A DNA stretch of 64,000 nucleotides, taken from Halorussus limi. Lineage in GTDB: Archaea; Halobacteriota; Halobacteria; Halobacteriales; Haladaptataceae. Every line of letters starts with the position of its first letter. Position 1 is the stretch's first letter. This document shows positions 44,119 to 52,811 of the stretch, piece by piece. The notes beneath the pieces were generated by a model. The model was not told the DNA's origin. It saw only the letters and a program-made list of their open reading frames with translations, and did not search any database. The translations under genes and the position numbers were made by a program. The stretch is from positions 186,001-250,000 of the forward strand of contig NZ_CP096660.1 in the NCBI RefSeq assembly GCF_023238205.1. Direction: 5' to 3'.

Positions 44119-45930
44119 GTGTCAGAACAGTCGACGCGCCGCGACGTGTTGAAAGCGGCGAGCGCGGCCACGCTCGGGTCCGCGCTGTCGGCGCTCGCCG
44201 CGGCGGACGCCGCGGCCCCGCGACTCGTCCCGGAACCGCTCGGCGGGACCGACAGCTTCGAAATCGAACGCGAGCGGGCGACGTCGGTGTTTCCCCACTC
44301 GGTCGCCAGCGGCGGGCCGACCCCGAGCGGCGTCCTGCTCTGGACCCGACTCGACCGGGAGGCGTACTCGGAGGGGACGAAACTCGGCGTCGAAGTCGCC
44401 GCGGACGAGGCGTTCGACGACACCGTCTATCGGGGGACGGTTCCGGCCGGGCGGGTCGGCCCGAAGCGCGACTACACCGCGACGGTGGATTTGGACGGCG
44501 AGCTGAGCGCGGACAGCCGTTACTTCTACCGGTTCGTCTACGACGGCGCGGCCAGCGAGGTGGGTCGGTGTCGAACGCTCCCGAAACCCGACGCGAGTCC
44601 CGACTCGCTCAGTCTCGCCGTCGCGTCGTGCAACCACTACCTGCAGGGCTACTTCGGCGCGTTCGCCCGGGTCGCCGAGGAAGACGTCGACTTCCTCGTC
44701 CACCTCGGAGATTTCATCTACGAGGAGGGCGGCGACGGCGTCGGCGACCGGTCGCTCGACCTGCCGACCGGGCACCAGAAGGCCCACGGTCTGGCCGACT
44801 TCCGGTACCTCTACCGGCAGTACCGGTCCGACGAGTTCCTCCGGCGCGCGCTCCGCAACCACACCATGATTCACACGTGGGACGACCACGAAATCGTCGG
44901 CGACAGGTGGTGGGACTACGACGCGAACGCCCCGGCGACCGAGAAACACCCCCGCGGCGACGACCCGGAGTTCATGCGCCGCCTGTACGTCGACGGGATT
45001 CGGGCCTACACCGAGTACGTCCCGGTCCGTGCGCGCTACGAACCCTCCGGCGAGGAACTCGCGCCCGACGCCATCCGGGAGAACTTCGAACTGTACCGGT
45101 CGTTCGAGTTCGGCGACCTCGCGGACCTGTTCGTGACCGACGAGCGCCTCTACCGGTCGACGCCGCCGGGGACCGAGGGGAAGACCGTCGCCGTCCCGGT
45201 CGAGAACGCCGTCGAGAACCCCGGCCGGACGATGCTCGGGGGCGACCAGCGGTCGTGGTTCCGCTCGGGGATGGCCGACTCGGACGCCCGGTGGAAGCTC
45301 TGGGGCAACGAGGTGCTGGCGGCCGCGTTCCGGTTCTTCCAGGACGGCCAGATAACGGTCAACGCCGACGCGTGGGACGGCTACCGGACCGAGCGCGAGC
45401 GCATCCTGTCGGGTCTCGCGGACGCTGGCGTCGAGAACGTCGTCGCGCTGACCGGCGACATGCACAGCTATCTCGCCGGCTACCTGCTAACGAGTTACGA
45501 ACTGACCGCCGGGGGAGGCGGCGGTTCCGGGGACGGGAGCGGCGAGCGGGTCGGCGTCGAGTTCATGGCCCCTGCGGTCAGCAGCGACAACCTCGTGGCG
45601 AGCGGACAGTTGCCCGACGAAGGGACCGACGCCCTCGTCGCCGCGCTCCGGGCGGAGAACCCGCACGTCCAGTGGTTCGACAGCAGTCACTGGGGCTACG
45701 CGGTCGTGGACGTGACCCGCGAGGAACTCACCTACTCGGCCTACGCCGTGGACCGGAGCACGGACGCGGCCGACGCGTCGAAGGAACTCCTCCGCCGGTA
45801 TCGAGTGCCCGCGGGGTCGGTCGAGATGAAGCGAGTGGACGGCGAGGGCGGCGGCGGGAGCGATAACGACAGTAACGCAACCGGCGCAAGCGACGAAAAC
45901 GACAGTAGCGGTGGCAACGAGAGCCAGTAG
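44119..45930 (+). CDS. phoD: Tat-exported PhoD-like alkaline phosphatase/phosphodiesterase
   Basis: A 603-residue PhoD-family metallophosphoesterase, exported folded by Tat (STRRDVLKAASAATLG, then ALAAADAAAPR). The N-terminal fibronectin-like part has FPHSVASGGPTPSGVLLWTRL. Catalytic blocks: VASCNHYLQGYF, VDFLVHLGDFIYE, MIHTWDDHEIVGD and NVVALTGDMHSYLAGYLL. GTG 44119 fits a TATAT at 44089; ATG 44092 would give nine more residues but lies inside that TATA. The last 30 residues are a Gly/Ser/Asp/Asn tail, cut short by a frame change. Releases phosphate from extracellular phosphoesters. It precedes the CHAT gene on the same strand. Confidence 0.9.
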   Translation: MSEQSTRRDVLKAASAATLGSALSALAAADAAAPRLVPEPLGGTDSFEIERERATSVFPHSVASGGPTPSGVLLWTRLDREAYSEGTKLGVEVAADEAFDDTVYRGTVPAGRVGPKRDYTATVDLDGELSADSRYFYRFVYDGAASEVGRCRTLPKPDASPDSLSLAVASCNHYLQGYFGAFARVAEEDVDFLVHLGDFIYEEGGDGVGDRSLDLPTGHQKAHGLADFRYLYRQYRSDEFLRRALRNHTMIHTWDDHEIVGDRWWDYDANAPATEKHPRGDDPEFMRRLYVDGIRAYTEYVPVRARYEPSGEELAPDAIRENFELYRSFEFGDLADLFVTDERLYRSTPPGTEGKTVAVPVENAVENPGRTMLGGDQRSWFRSGMADSDARWKLWGNEVLAAAFRFFQDGQITVNADAWDGYRTERERILSGLADAGVENVVALTGDMHSYLAGYLLTSYELTAGGGGGSGDGSGERVGVEFMAPAVSSDNLVASGQLPDEGTDALVAALRAENPHVQWFDSSHWGYAVVDVTREELTYSAYAVDRSTDAADASKELLRRYRVPAGSVEMKRVDGEGGGGSDNDSNATGASDENDSSGGNESQ

Positions 45931-46120
45931 CGGCGGCAATCGGTCCAGTAGTAATGGCAACGAAAGCAGGTGACGGTGGCGGCGAGCACGGCGAACCGTA
46001 GACGCCGATCGAACGATTCCCGGAATCGACGGCAGGAGGCGAGCAAAACGCGCTGCAACGGGACCGAGGATTTTTAGGTGTTCACTGAGACGACACGTAC
46101 AGTTCAGGAGGCCGTACGCT

Positions 46121-48489
46121 ATGTCCACGCAACCGACCTTCAGTCCGCTGTCCGACGCGACCGGCCTCGACATCGTCGACCCCATCGAGACCCGCCACTT
46201 CTCGCTGTTCACCGACTCGCCCGTGACGCCGACCGACGCCGACGCCGACGAGTTCGCGTTCCCGGTCGCGACGGCGTGTCGGATTACCACCGGGCGACTC
46301 GGTCTCCCCTACATGGTTCCGATGGAGGTCCGGTCGCCCGACGGCGCCCACCGGGCGTCCATCGACCTGCCGACGACGCGGGAGTTCCCGGACGACGAGT
46401 ACCTGCTCGAACTCCACTCGCCCATCAAGGTCTACCTCCGGACGACCGGCGGGATGACCATCGACACGGACGACGACGGCGTCGAAATCGAGTTCGAGGG
46501 CGAGGTCGCGGTCGAGGTCGGCGCGCGGTCGTACCACAGTTCCCCGGCGGCGACGATTACGGTGCCCGACGACCCGGCGGCCGTGATGGAGGCGGTGTCG
46601 GCGTTCCCCTCGGCGCTGAAGACGACCAGTCCCGAGCGCGCGTGGCCGACCCTTCGCGGCCACCCGCCGCGAGTCGAGCGCGGCGACGAGTTGTCGATTC
46701 CCGACGGACTGAAGTCGCCCGATACGGGCATCGAAATCGCGGTCCCCGCGGAGTACGGCCACGTCTACACCGTCGCGCCGCTGGCCTACTACCTCGGCGC
46801 GGACGTGGTGCCCGGCGAGACGGCGCGCCTGACCGCGGAGTCCGGCGTGGACCGACTGCTCGGCGACGACGCGGCGGCCGTCGGCGAGTCGGTAGAGGAG
46901 ATTCTCAAGCGGGTCTTTCTGCTGGACTGCGTGACCAGAACCGAGGGCCTCTATCCCGACGAACTCCACGAGCGCGAGGTGCTGGAGTCCCACGTGGACC
47001 TCGATTTCGGGGGACTCTACGAGGCGTCGCTAGCCGACCGACTCGCGGCGTACCTCGCGGTGCCAGACGAGGCGTTCGCAGCCATCGAGTCGCCGTGGCA
47101 CCGGGTCACACACGTCGAGGGCGACCCCGGCCCCGACGCCGCGGAACTCCTGCCGTACGTCGTCAACGACCTCTCGTTAGTTCGAGTGAAGTCCGAACGC
47201 GAGGACGCGTGGTCGCCGACGGAAGCCCAGAAGGAGACGAACGAGGCGCTGAACGCCTTCGTCCGGTCGCCGACGACGGCGGCCTCGACAACCGGGGTCA
47301 CGAAGGTCGGGGAGCGGACGACGTGCCACCGGCGGGTAGCACTCCGGAGGCGAGTGAGGAACGCGAAGACGTCCTCCGGTCGGCCGGCCACGAACGCTCG
47401 ATTCGGCGGCGTCACTGCGACGGCTTGGGGAACACGGACGCCGAGTGCGACGAAGAACCGGCAGACGGCGAGGAACCGGTGGATGGCGAGAAACCGGACT
47501 GCGGCGGGTCGGCGCACGCAGGCGAATCCTATCGCGACGACGACTCCGGCCGCGACGCGGCCCGAGGCGTGCCGGGCGAGGACGGCTACATGCCGCTCCC
47601 GGAGACCGACGCGCTCGAACAGGCGTGGATAGGCGACCGGACGCCGGTCGAGGGGACGAAGTTGCTCAAACCGGCCTTCGAACACGAATCGACGACTTCG
47701 GAGGACGGTACGGTCGAAATCACGGTGGTCTGCAACGACGAGCGGATGCGCGAGGAGTGGGACTCGGCCGCCGAAATCTACGCCGACCGCGACGACGTCC
47801 GGGCCAACGTCACCTGCGAGTTCGACGTCTCGACCGCTCGCCTCCGGGACCTGCTGGCCGAGGACACCGACATGTTCCACTTCGTCGGCCACATCGACGG
47901 GCTGGGATTCCAGTGTTCGGACGGGATTCTCGACGCCGACACCGTCGACGGGACCGGCGCGACCACGGTGCTGCTCAACGGCTGTCGGTCCCACGACCAA
48001 GGCGTCTCGCTGGTCGAGGCGGGCGCGAACGCGGCGGTCGTCAGCCTCGGCGACCTCTGGAACGAGGGCGCGGTCGAGGTCGGCGAGACGCTGGCGAGAC
48101 TGATGCACTACGGATTCAGCATCGGCCACGCGATGACCATCGTGCGCGAACACACGTCGCTCGGGAAGGAGTACATGGTCGTCGGCAATCCTAGCGTGAC
48201 GCTCTGCCAATCCGAAAACGGAATTCCGTGTATGTACCATGTTTCGGATGAGGAAGCGGAAACCGAGACGTTCGAGGTCAAGATATATTCGTATCCGATC
48301 TGGGGATTCAGTATCGGGGCAACTATCGTCAGCTATCTTCCGAAATTCGAAAGACAATACATAGCCGTCGGTGAGTGTGGGAAAGAGAGAACAACCATAG
48401 ACGAATTCAGAGAAGTCCTCGACTCGTATTCCGAACCGCTAATCGTCAATGGGAAACTAACTTGGTCAGATGTCTGGCTTGATATTTAA
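46121..48489 (+). pseudogene. CHAT-domain (caspase-like) protein with a one-base frameshift
   Basis: One gene in two frames. Frame A, from ATG 46121 (MSTQPTFSPLSDATGLDIVD), encodes about 395 residues of a folded N-terminal region (VERGDELSIPDGLKSPDTGI, YTVAPLAYYLGADVVPGE). Frame B runs to TAA 48487-48489 and encodes an acidic linker and a CHAT peptidase domain with HFVGHIDG (His codon 47890-47892) and LLNGCRSHDQG (Cys codon 47983-47985), the expected catalytic pair. One extra G in the GGGG run at 47309-47312 or 47293-47296 would restore a protein of 789 residues. It could be a true mutation, slippage or an assembly error. A mini-protein gene converges on it with overlapping stops. Confidence 0.8.
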
Positions 48490-48632
48490 GGCCCAAACCT
48501 AGCTCCTGCAGACCCTGCCGCCACGTTCCCCACCTGCGACAGCAGTAGTATCAGCGTGAAGAGCGCGCCCATTGTCCTCGGATGCTCTGCGAGCCATCCC
48601 GTGATATCCTCCGTTTCTGGCATCACAGACAT
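48486..48632 (-). CDS. Haloarchaeal hydrophobic mini-protein (DUF7503-like)
   Basis: A protein of 48 residues from ATG 48632, or 45 from ATG 48623 (MPETEDITGWLAEHPRTMGA), TAA at 48486-48488. After a short polar lead with WLAEHPR it has one hydrophobic stretch (MGALFTLILLLSQVGNVAAG) and ends in FGP. This pattern is that of DUF7503-type mini-proteins, which occur beside CHAT-like genes in haloarchaea (from memory, not checked). The stop codon overlaps that of the CHAT gene on the opposite strand. An AT-rich promoter with ATATTTAG at 48662-48669 lies about 33 bases upstream. Possible roles: CHAT substrate, membrane-active peptide or regulator. Confidence 0.75.
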   Translation of the reverse strand: MSVMPETEDITGWLAEHPRTMGALFTLILLLSQVGNVAAGSAGARFGP

Positions 48633-48633
48633 A

Positions 48634-48659
48634 TATCTAATTACGATAACTATCTAATT
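48634..48659 (-). promoter_or_regulatory. Direct repeat in the mini-protein promoter
   Basis: TATCTAATT occurs at 48634-48642 and again at 48651-48659, 17 bases apart, between the TATA-like ATATTTAG (48662-48669) and the start codons of the mini-protein. Could be a repressor site. Confidence 0.5.
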
Positions 48660-49048
48660 TTCTAAATATTTCCTATGCTAAAAATCAGATAGAATGTCGG
48701 AGGTTATGGCTTACGTGCTAACATCGCTCCCGAACGACTTATTCTTAGGGTCTGAAACCGCCTCTCCGGGATTACGACCGCGTAATAGGAAGTTCCGTCG
48801 ACGATGCATCCGATAGAACCGGGTCGGCCTCGCGAAAAGGTAGAGATAAATAAATACGTCTCAAGTATTCCTATAGACACCTTTTCCGCCAGTAAATCAA
48901 CCTTATTTCTCTCCATTGCGTCGGACGCGGTGCAGACCGAAAGATCGCACGACGCGCGACTCACTATCGAACTATCACCGGAACTAGGAACGACAACGTT
49001 TCGCGTGGTTGGGGCACGGACCTTTTGTATCCACTCTGTTTCGGGAAG

Positions 49049-49056
49049 AAAATTTA
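49049..49056 (+). promoter_or_regulatory. TATA box of the DUF7504-like gene
   Basis: TTTATAAG, about 40 bases before ATG 49094, would give a leader of about 12-15 bases. Confidence 0.5.
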
Positions 49057-49093
49057 TAAGCCGATAGATGGAACATCTGACACAGCAATAGCT

Positions 49094-49843
49094 ATGACGA
49101 CGGACCGGTCCACGCCACGGGAAGACGACGACGAGCCGCCCGGCGACGAGTTCGACGCGTTTCTGAACACGCTGAACGAACTGAAATCGACTGGCTGTAA
49201 CTTGCTGGTGGTCGGGGACGCGCCGCGGGAGGTCTTCACCCGTGCGAGCAGTCAATTGTTAGGCGACTCCGACATACTCCGCTACCGAGTGTTGGCCGTC
49301 ACCGACGCCACGACCCGGAGCGTCGCCGACCGGCTTCCGGACCCCGAGACCGCCCCGCGACCGCTGGCCGAGACGACGCGCATCTTGAACCACGCCGGCG
49401 TACCGCGGTCGGTCACCGACGAGAGCGCCGCGCCGCCGGAACTCGCCGGGATACGCGAGACGTGCGTGGCCGACCCGCAACTTCGGGGTCTCCAGTCGTG
49501 CCTCGCGGAGGCGATTCAGGAGGTCGTGGACAGCGCCGAGTCGCTGAACCCGGCGGACCTCCGGGTCGGCGTCGATTCGCTCACGCCGCTAGTCGAGTAT
49601 CACGGCGCGGACGTGGTCCGGCGGTGTCTCGACATGGTCGGGGGCCACGTCCGCGACAACGACGCGATGGCCCACTACGTCCTCCCCGGCGGTTACCGGA
49701 GCGAACGCGTCCAGTCGGTCGTCCCCGCCGCCGACGCGGTCATCGAACTCCGGACGGTGGACCCGGACGAGTACGACCACGACGTACAGCAGCGCTGGCA
49801 CGTCCCCGACCGGGACCTCGCGACCGGGTGGACTCCGCTGTAG
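49094..49843 (+). CDS. DUF7504-like (KaiC/RecA-fold-like) haloarchaeal protein
   Basis: A 249-residue soluble protein. After 20 acidic residues it reads FLNTLNELKSTGCNLLVVGDAPREVFTRASSQLLG and RYRVLAVTDATTRSVADRLPD, resembling degenerate KaiC/RecA-like domains that have lost the Walker A Lys (GDAPREV in place of G-x4-GKT). The C-terminal part (VEYHGADVVRRCLDMVGGHVRDNDAMAHYVLPG) fits the end of the same fold. Such proteins are seen in haloarchaea as DUF7504; assignment is from memory. A role as a signalling or regulator protein next to the CHAT pair is possible but unproven. ATG 49094 begins the acidic N terminus. Confidence 0.75.
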   Translation: MTTDRSTPREDDDEPPGDEFDAFLNTLNELKSTGCNLLVVGDAPREVFTRASSQLLGDSDILRYRVLAVTDATTRSVADRLPDPETAPRPLAETTRILNHAGVPRSVTDESAAPPELAGIRETCVADPQLRGLQSCLAEAIQEVVDSAESLNPADLRVGVDSLTPLVEYHGADVVRRCLDMVGGHVRDNDAMAHYVLPGGYRSERVQSVVPAADAVIELRTVDPDEYDHDVQQRWHVPDRDLATGWTPL

Positions 49844-49908
49844 CGGCCGGTCGAATCACCTCACAGAAGACGGTCCGCCGCTTCCTTCTCGCCGGTTCGG
49901 TTTCGTCC

Positions 49909-50841
49909 TCAGTCATCGGCGGGCGCGCCCAACTGCATCGCGTCGGCCGCGAGGCGGTCGAAGACCGCCTCGCCCCACGCGACCGCCGCACGGGCGTCGG
50001 TGTGGACGAACCCGACCAGTCTCCCCTCGTCGTAGAGCATCGCCCCGACTCGCTTCGTCGGGTGGTGAGCGTCGCGGGTCTCGGTCGCTCGGCCGTCGTC
50101 CTCACGACACTGGTCTCCGTCCGGGGCGCGCGCAGACGCGGAGCGGTCGGGCGTACGCTCGGTAGCGGACGCGGGCACACCCGCGGACCCTTCGTGTTCG
50201 GACGCGTCGCTCTCACGCTCGGTAACGACGAGACTGAAGGCTCGGTCGGCGCTCGTCTCCGAGAGCGTGACGCCGTCGCTCCCGGCGATGGCGGCCAGTT
50301 GCTCCTCGCGCCGGGAGAGTATCCAGTCCAAGACGCCCTCCGCGCAGACGACGTCGGCGGTCATCCCCCGGTCGACTATCTGTTCGTGGAAGATGTCCAC
50401 GTACGCCGGGATGACTGCCGTGGCGAACACCCGGGCGTGGTCGGCGTCGTCGAGGACCGCTTCGAACGACTCGACGGGTGCGTGGGGCGAACACTGCGTC
50501 GGAAGCGCGACGGTCGCGTCCTCGAAGAGCGCGCCGTCGAGCGCCGCGCCCGTCGGCAGGGGTTTGAGGGCGTCGTGGGCCGCCACGAGTCCGTCGAGAC
50601 AGGCGACGTACCGGCGGTACGCCTCGAACGCGAGTTCGCCGGTCAGCGTCGTCCGATAGCCGCGGTCGGCGCGCTCGACGAACCCGACGCCTTCGAGTTC
50701 TCGGAGGGCGCGGTCGATGGTCGAACGGGACTCCTCGAGTTCGTCGGCCAGTTCGCGCTTCCGGCGGGGGTGACGGAGGCGGGCCAAGAAGTGGCTTCGC
50801 GTGCGGAGACACTTCTGGAGGTCGGCGGGACCGGATCGCAT
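49909..50841 (-). CDS. Transcriptional regulator with N-terminal HTH and FilR1-like (DUF1724) domain
   Basis: A 310-residue regulator. A winged HTH lies at residues about 10-65 (RKRELADELEESRSTIDRALRELEGVGFVERADRGYRTTL). The middle and C-terminal parts (AVIPAYVDIFHEQIVDRGMTADVVC, GAMLYDEGRLVGFVHTDARAAVAWGEAVFDRL) match the FilR1/DUF1724 family of archaeal regulators. A 55-residue acidic stretch is inserted at about 205-260. ATG 50841 has TTGTAAATC about 24-30 bases upstream. Targets are not known; no gene is coupled to it. Confidence 0.85.
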   Translation of the reverse strand: MRSGPADLQKCLRTRSHFLARLRHPRRKRELADELEESRSTIDRALRELEGVGFVERADRGYRTTLTGELAFEAYRRYVACLDGLVAAHDALKPLPTGAALDGALFEDATVALPTQCSPHAPVESFEAVLDDADHARVFATAVIPAYVDIFHEQIVDRGMTADVVCAEGVLDWILSRREEQLAAIAGSDGVTLSETSADRAFSLVVTERESDASEHEGSAGVPASATERTPDRSASARAPDGDQCREDDGRATETRDAHHPTKRVGAMLYDEGRLVGFVHTDARAAVAWGEAVFDRLAADAMQLGAPADD

Positions 50842-51443
50842 GGCCGTACGTTGTAACCGGATTTACAAGAAACTACGCGAAAGCGCCGGTATAAACCGCC
50901 GCCGGATTTTTATATTAGTAACTACCGGCTGGGTGAACCGCTCAGGGAGTGAGATAAAGCGGGTGCGTTTCGTCGCTCAGGACGCTGGTGCCGCGAACCA
51001 GCCGCTGCGTGCGTCTGACACCGACCATACCATTGTCGTCTCGGGGAGTCCCGCTCCCCGTGAACTTCCCGCCGTTTTCGCGAACCGCACAGCGTCCCCG
51101 CTAACGAGTTCGCTCCGAGCGGTCGGTTCAGTTCCTGATGCGGTCACGGGCGAGGAGTGAGATTGCGACGACAGCAAGCGGTCTTTGTTCGACCTTCTGT
51201 AACCATGGGCGAGTCCTCGGCCCGGACGAACGCGAGTGAAGCGCCCGCTCTCGGGGTAGAGCGCGATTGACTCGGCACAGTTCGCGCATAACAAATACGG
51301 TATCTATCGGGACAGGTAGATAGCGACGCCGGTCCGGACCGCACGAGCACCTCCGTTCGGTCACTCTCCGACGTATCTCGGCCCGCGAGACGGACTCGGA
51401 CGAGCGGTGGACCGGGGACGGCGCTCGCGAAGGAACACGACTC
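50842..51443. other. Long gap before the pilin gene; possible untranslated RNA
   Basis: About 600 bases. TTTTTATATTA at 50907-50917 on the plus strand is among the best TATA-like elements of the window, yet no coding frame with haloarchaeal composition starts after it. Frames in either strand are Arg/Ser-rich. A TATCTA...TAGATA inverted repeat (51301-51306, 51317-51322) lies 120 bases before the pilin ATG. A short RNA or a long pilin leader is possible. Confidence 0.4.
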
Positions 51444-51980
51444 ATGACCGACGACGACCTACCCGGACTCTCGCGACGCAACGCATCCGCTAGCGACGAT
51501 GACTCCCTCCGCGTACCGGGGAGTCCCGTCGCGGCCCGTGCGCTTTCGGCGCTCAGGGACGACGACCGGGCCGCCTCGCCGACCGTGGGCGCGGTCCTGC
51601 TGGTCGGCGTCACGGTGTTGTTGGCGACCGCCGTCGGCGGCTACCTCTTCGGGCTCGCAGGCGGCCAACAGAGTCCCTACGCCACGGCGACCGTCGAGTT
51701 CTCGAAGACGGAGAACCGCGTGACGGTGACGTGGATGGCGAACGCGAACGCCGACGAGTTGACGGTCCGGGTGCAGGTCGGCGACGAGCGCCGGACGGTG
51801 AGTCTCGACGGGGTGGGCGACCGCGCGGTGGTGGACGAGGGCGGCGTGACGGTGAGTTCGGGGTCGGTCGGCGAGTGGAAGTCGCCGACGATTTCGGACG
51901 GCGACCGCGTGACCGTGACCGTCGTCGCGGTGACGGGCGGCGAGCGCGTGGTAATCGCCGACCGGAGCGAGGTCGTGTGA
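51444..51980 (+). CDS. Type IV pilin-like protein
   Basis: A 178-residue pilin precursor. The prepilin signal is DDDRAASPTVGAVLLVGVTV (about residues 38-57), the haloarchaeal Pilin_N pattern where the prepilin peptidase cuts before the hydrophobic helix. The mature part (YATATVEFSKTENRVTVTW) is a beta-rich head. A 37-residue positively neutral lead before the signal is longer than usual, so an in-frame later start cannot be excluded. It stands alone without other pilus genes in view. Confidence 0.87.
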   Translation: MTDDDLPGLSRRNASASDDDSLRVPGSPVAARALSALRDDDRAASPTVGAVLLVGVTVLLATAVGGYLFGLAGGQQSPYATATVEFSKTENRVTVTWMANANADELTVRVQVGDERRTVSLDGVGDRAVVDEGGVTVSSGSVGEWKSPTISDGDRVTVTVVAVTGGERVVIADRSEVV

Positions 51981-52094
51981 GTCCCGACCGACGCGACGAC
52001 GTGTGGGTCCGAACTGGCGCGACGGCGTGCCGGACGGCGGGCGAGAGTGCGACGGGAGGTAGGCATTTCATCGAGCGCCCCATACCGACCCCAT

Positions 52095-52448
52095 ATGGGA
52101 ATCGGACGTGCGCACCACGGGGAGCGAGAGACGGTGTTCGACTGGCTCGCCGCGCTGCTGGCGGTCGTCCTCGCGGGCATCCACATCTACCTCGGGGCGG
52201 TGGGCGACGAACAGCGGTTCTTCGTCGTGGCCGGGTTCTTCGTGGTCGGCGTCCTGTTCTTCTTCACCGGGTACTGGCGCGCGATGGTCTACCTGCTCGC
52301 GGCGGTGTACGTCGCCACGCTCGGAGTCCTCTGGCTTCTCGGCGGCATGCAGTATCGGGAGGTCGGCCTTCTGACGGGGGCGGTCAGCCTCCTGTTCATC
52401 GGTCTCGTCGTCTATCTGTTCTACGAGGAGTCGGGGCAGTCCGAGTGA
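52095..52448 (+). CDS. Four-helix small membrane protein
   Basis: A 117-residue membrane protein with four helices (about 17-35, 43-61, 67-85 and 90-108) and a short basic/acidic lead (MGIGRAHHGERETVFDW). It resembles haloarchaeal small four-helix proteins of unknown role. ATG 52095 is the best start because the longer frame to 52047 is Arg/Pro-rich. Next gene on the other strand is also a small membrane protein. Confidence 0.75.
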   Translation: MGIGRAHHGERETVFDWLAALLAVVLAGIHIYLGAVGDEQRFFVVAGFFVVGVLFFFTGYWRAMVYLLAAVYVATLGVLWLLGGMQYREVGLLTGAVSLLFIGLVVYLFYEESGQSE

Positions 52449-52526
52449 GCGAATCGCGAACGGACCGGGGTACTCGACGCGTAACCGGAACGACCGAATC
52501 GTCGACGCTCAGCGAAACCGACCGAG

Positions 52527-52811
52527 TCACTCGACGTACAGCGAGTACGTGATGACGCCGAATCCGGCTGCGGTCAGCGTGCTCTCGATGATGAGGACGA
52601 CCTCCCGGTCGATACCGACGACTTGGTCGGCGATGCCCGCCAGAAACGCGCCGAGCGTGACGACGCCGAACCCGAGCGCGAGCGCCCGAAGCGCCGGGGA
52701 ACCGGTCCGGCGGTAGGCCTTGAACGCGAAGAAGGTGATGAGTCCGCCGAGCAGGAGCGTAATCGTCTTGAGCGCCACTACCAGCGACGTAATTTGGGTG
52801 AGTTCGTTCAT
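52527..52811 (-). CDS. DUF7521-like small membrane protein
   Basis: A 94-residue protein with three helices. The loop FFAFKAYRRTGSPALRALALGFG is the hallmark of the DUF7521 haloarchaeal family, usually encoded next to a winged-helix regulator. The ATG at 52811 overlaps the regulator's TGA by four bases (ATGA), so both are translated from the same mRNA. The regulator may respond to a state sensed by this membrane protein (inference). Confidence 0.85.
   Translation of the reverse strand: MNELTQITSLVVALKTITLLLGGLITFFAFKAYRRTGSPALRALALGFGVVTLGAFLAGIADQVVGIDREVVLIIESTLTAAGFGVITYSLYVE

Larger units (their letters stand above)
48633..49093. other. AT-rich gap, possible remnant of foreign or decayed DNA
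   Basis: About 460 bases with clearly lower GC and non-haloarchaeal codon patterns. Two small frames exist, a 70-residue one on the minus strand (48704-48916) and an 87-residue one on the plus strand (48804-49067); neither has convincing codon use or a recognised family. The right end holds the promoter of the next gene (TTTATAAG at 49049-49056). Confidence 0.5.

Noticed and set aside
47445-48194. Third-frame open reading frame within the CHAT region
   Set aside because: Arg-rich; the CHAT motifs lie in the neighbouring frame.
48704-48916. 70-residue minus-strand frame in the AT-rich gap
   Set aside because: The sequence is loosely protein-like (YYAVVIPERRFQTLRI) but no start signal, family or haloarchaeal codon use supports it; it may be a gene remnant.
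48804-49067. 87-residue plus-strand frame in the same gap
   Set aside because: Codon use is unlike any neighbour and it overlaps the minus-strand frame; no family recognised.
51128-51613. Minus-strand frame overlapping the pilin start
   Set aside because: Ser/Arg-rich shadow frame; the pilin signal on the plus strand is convincing.
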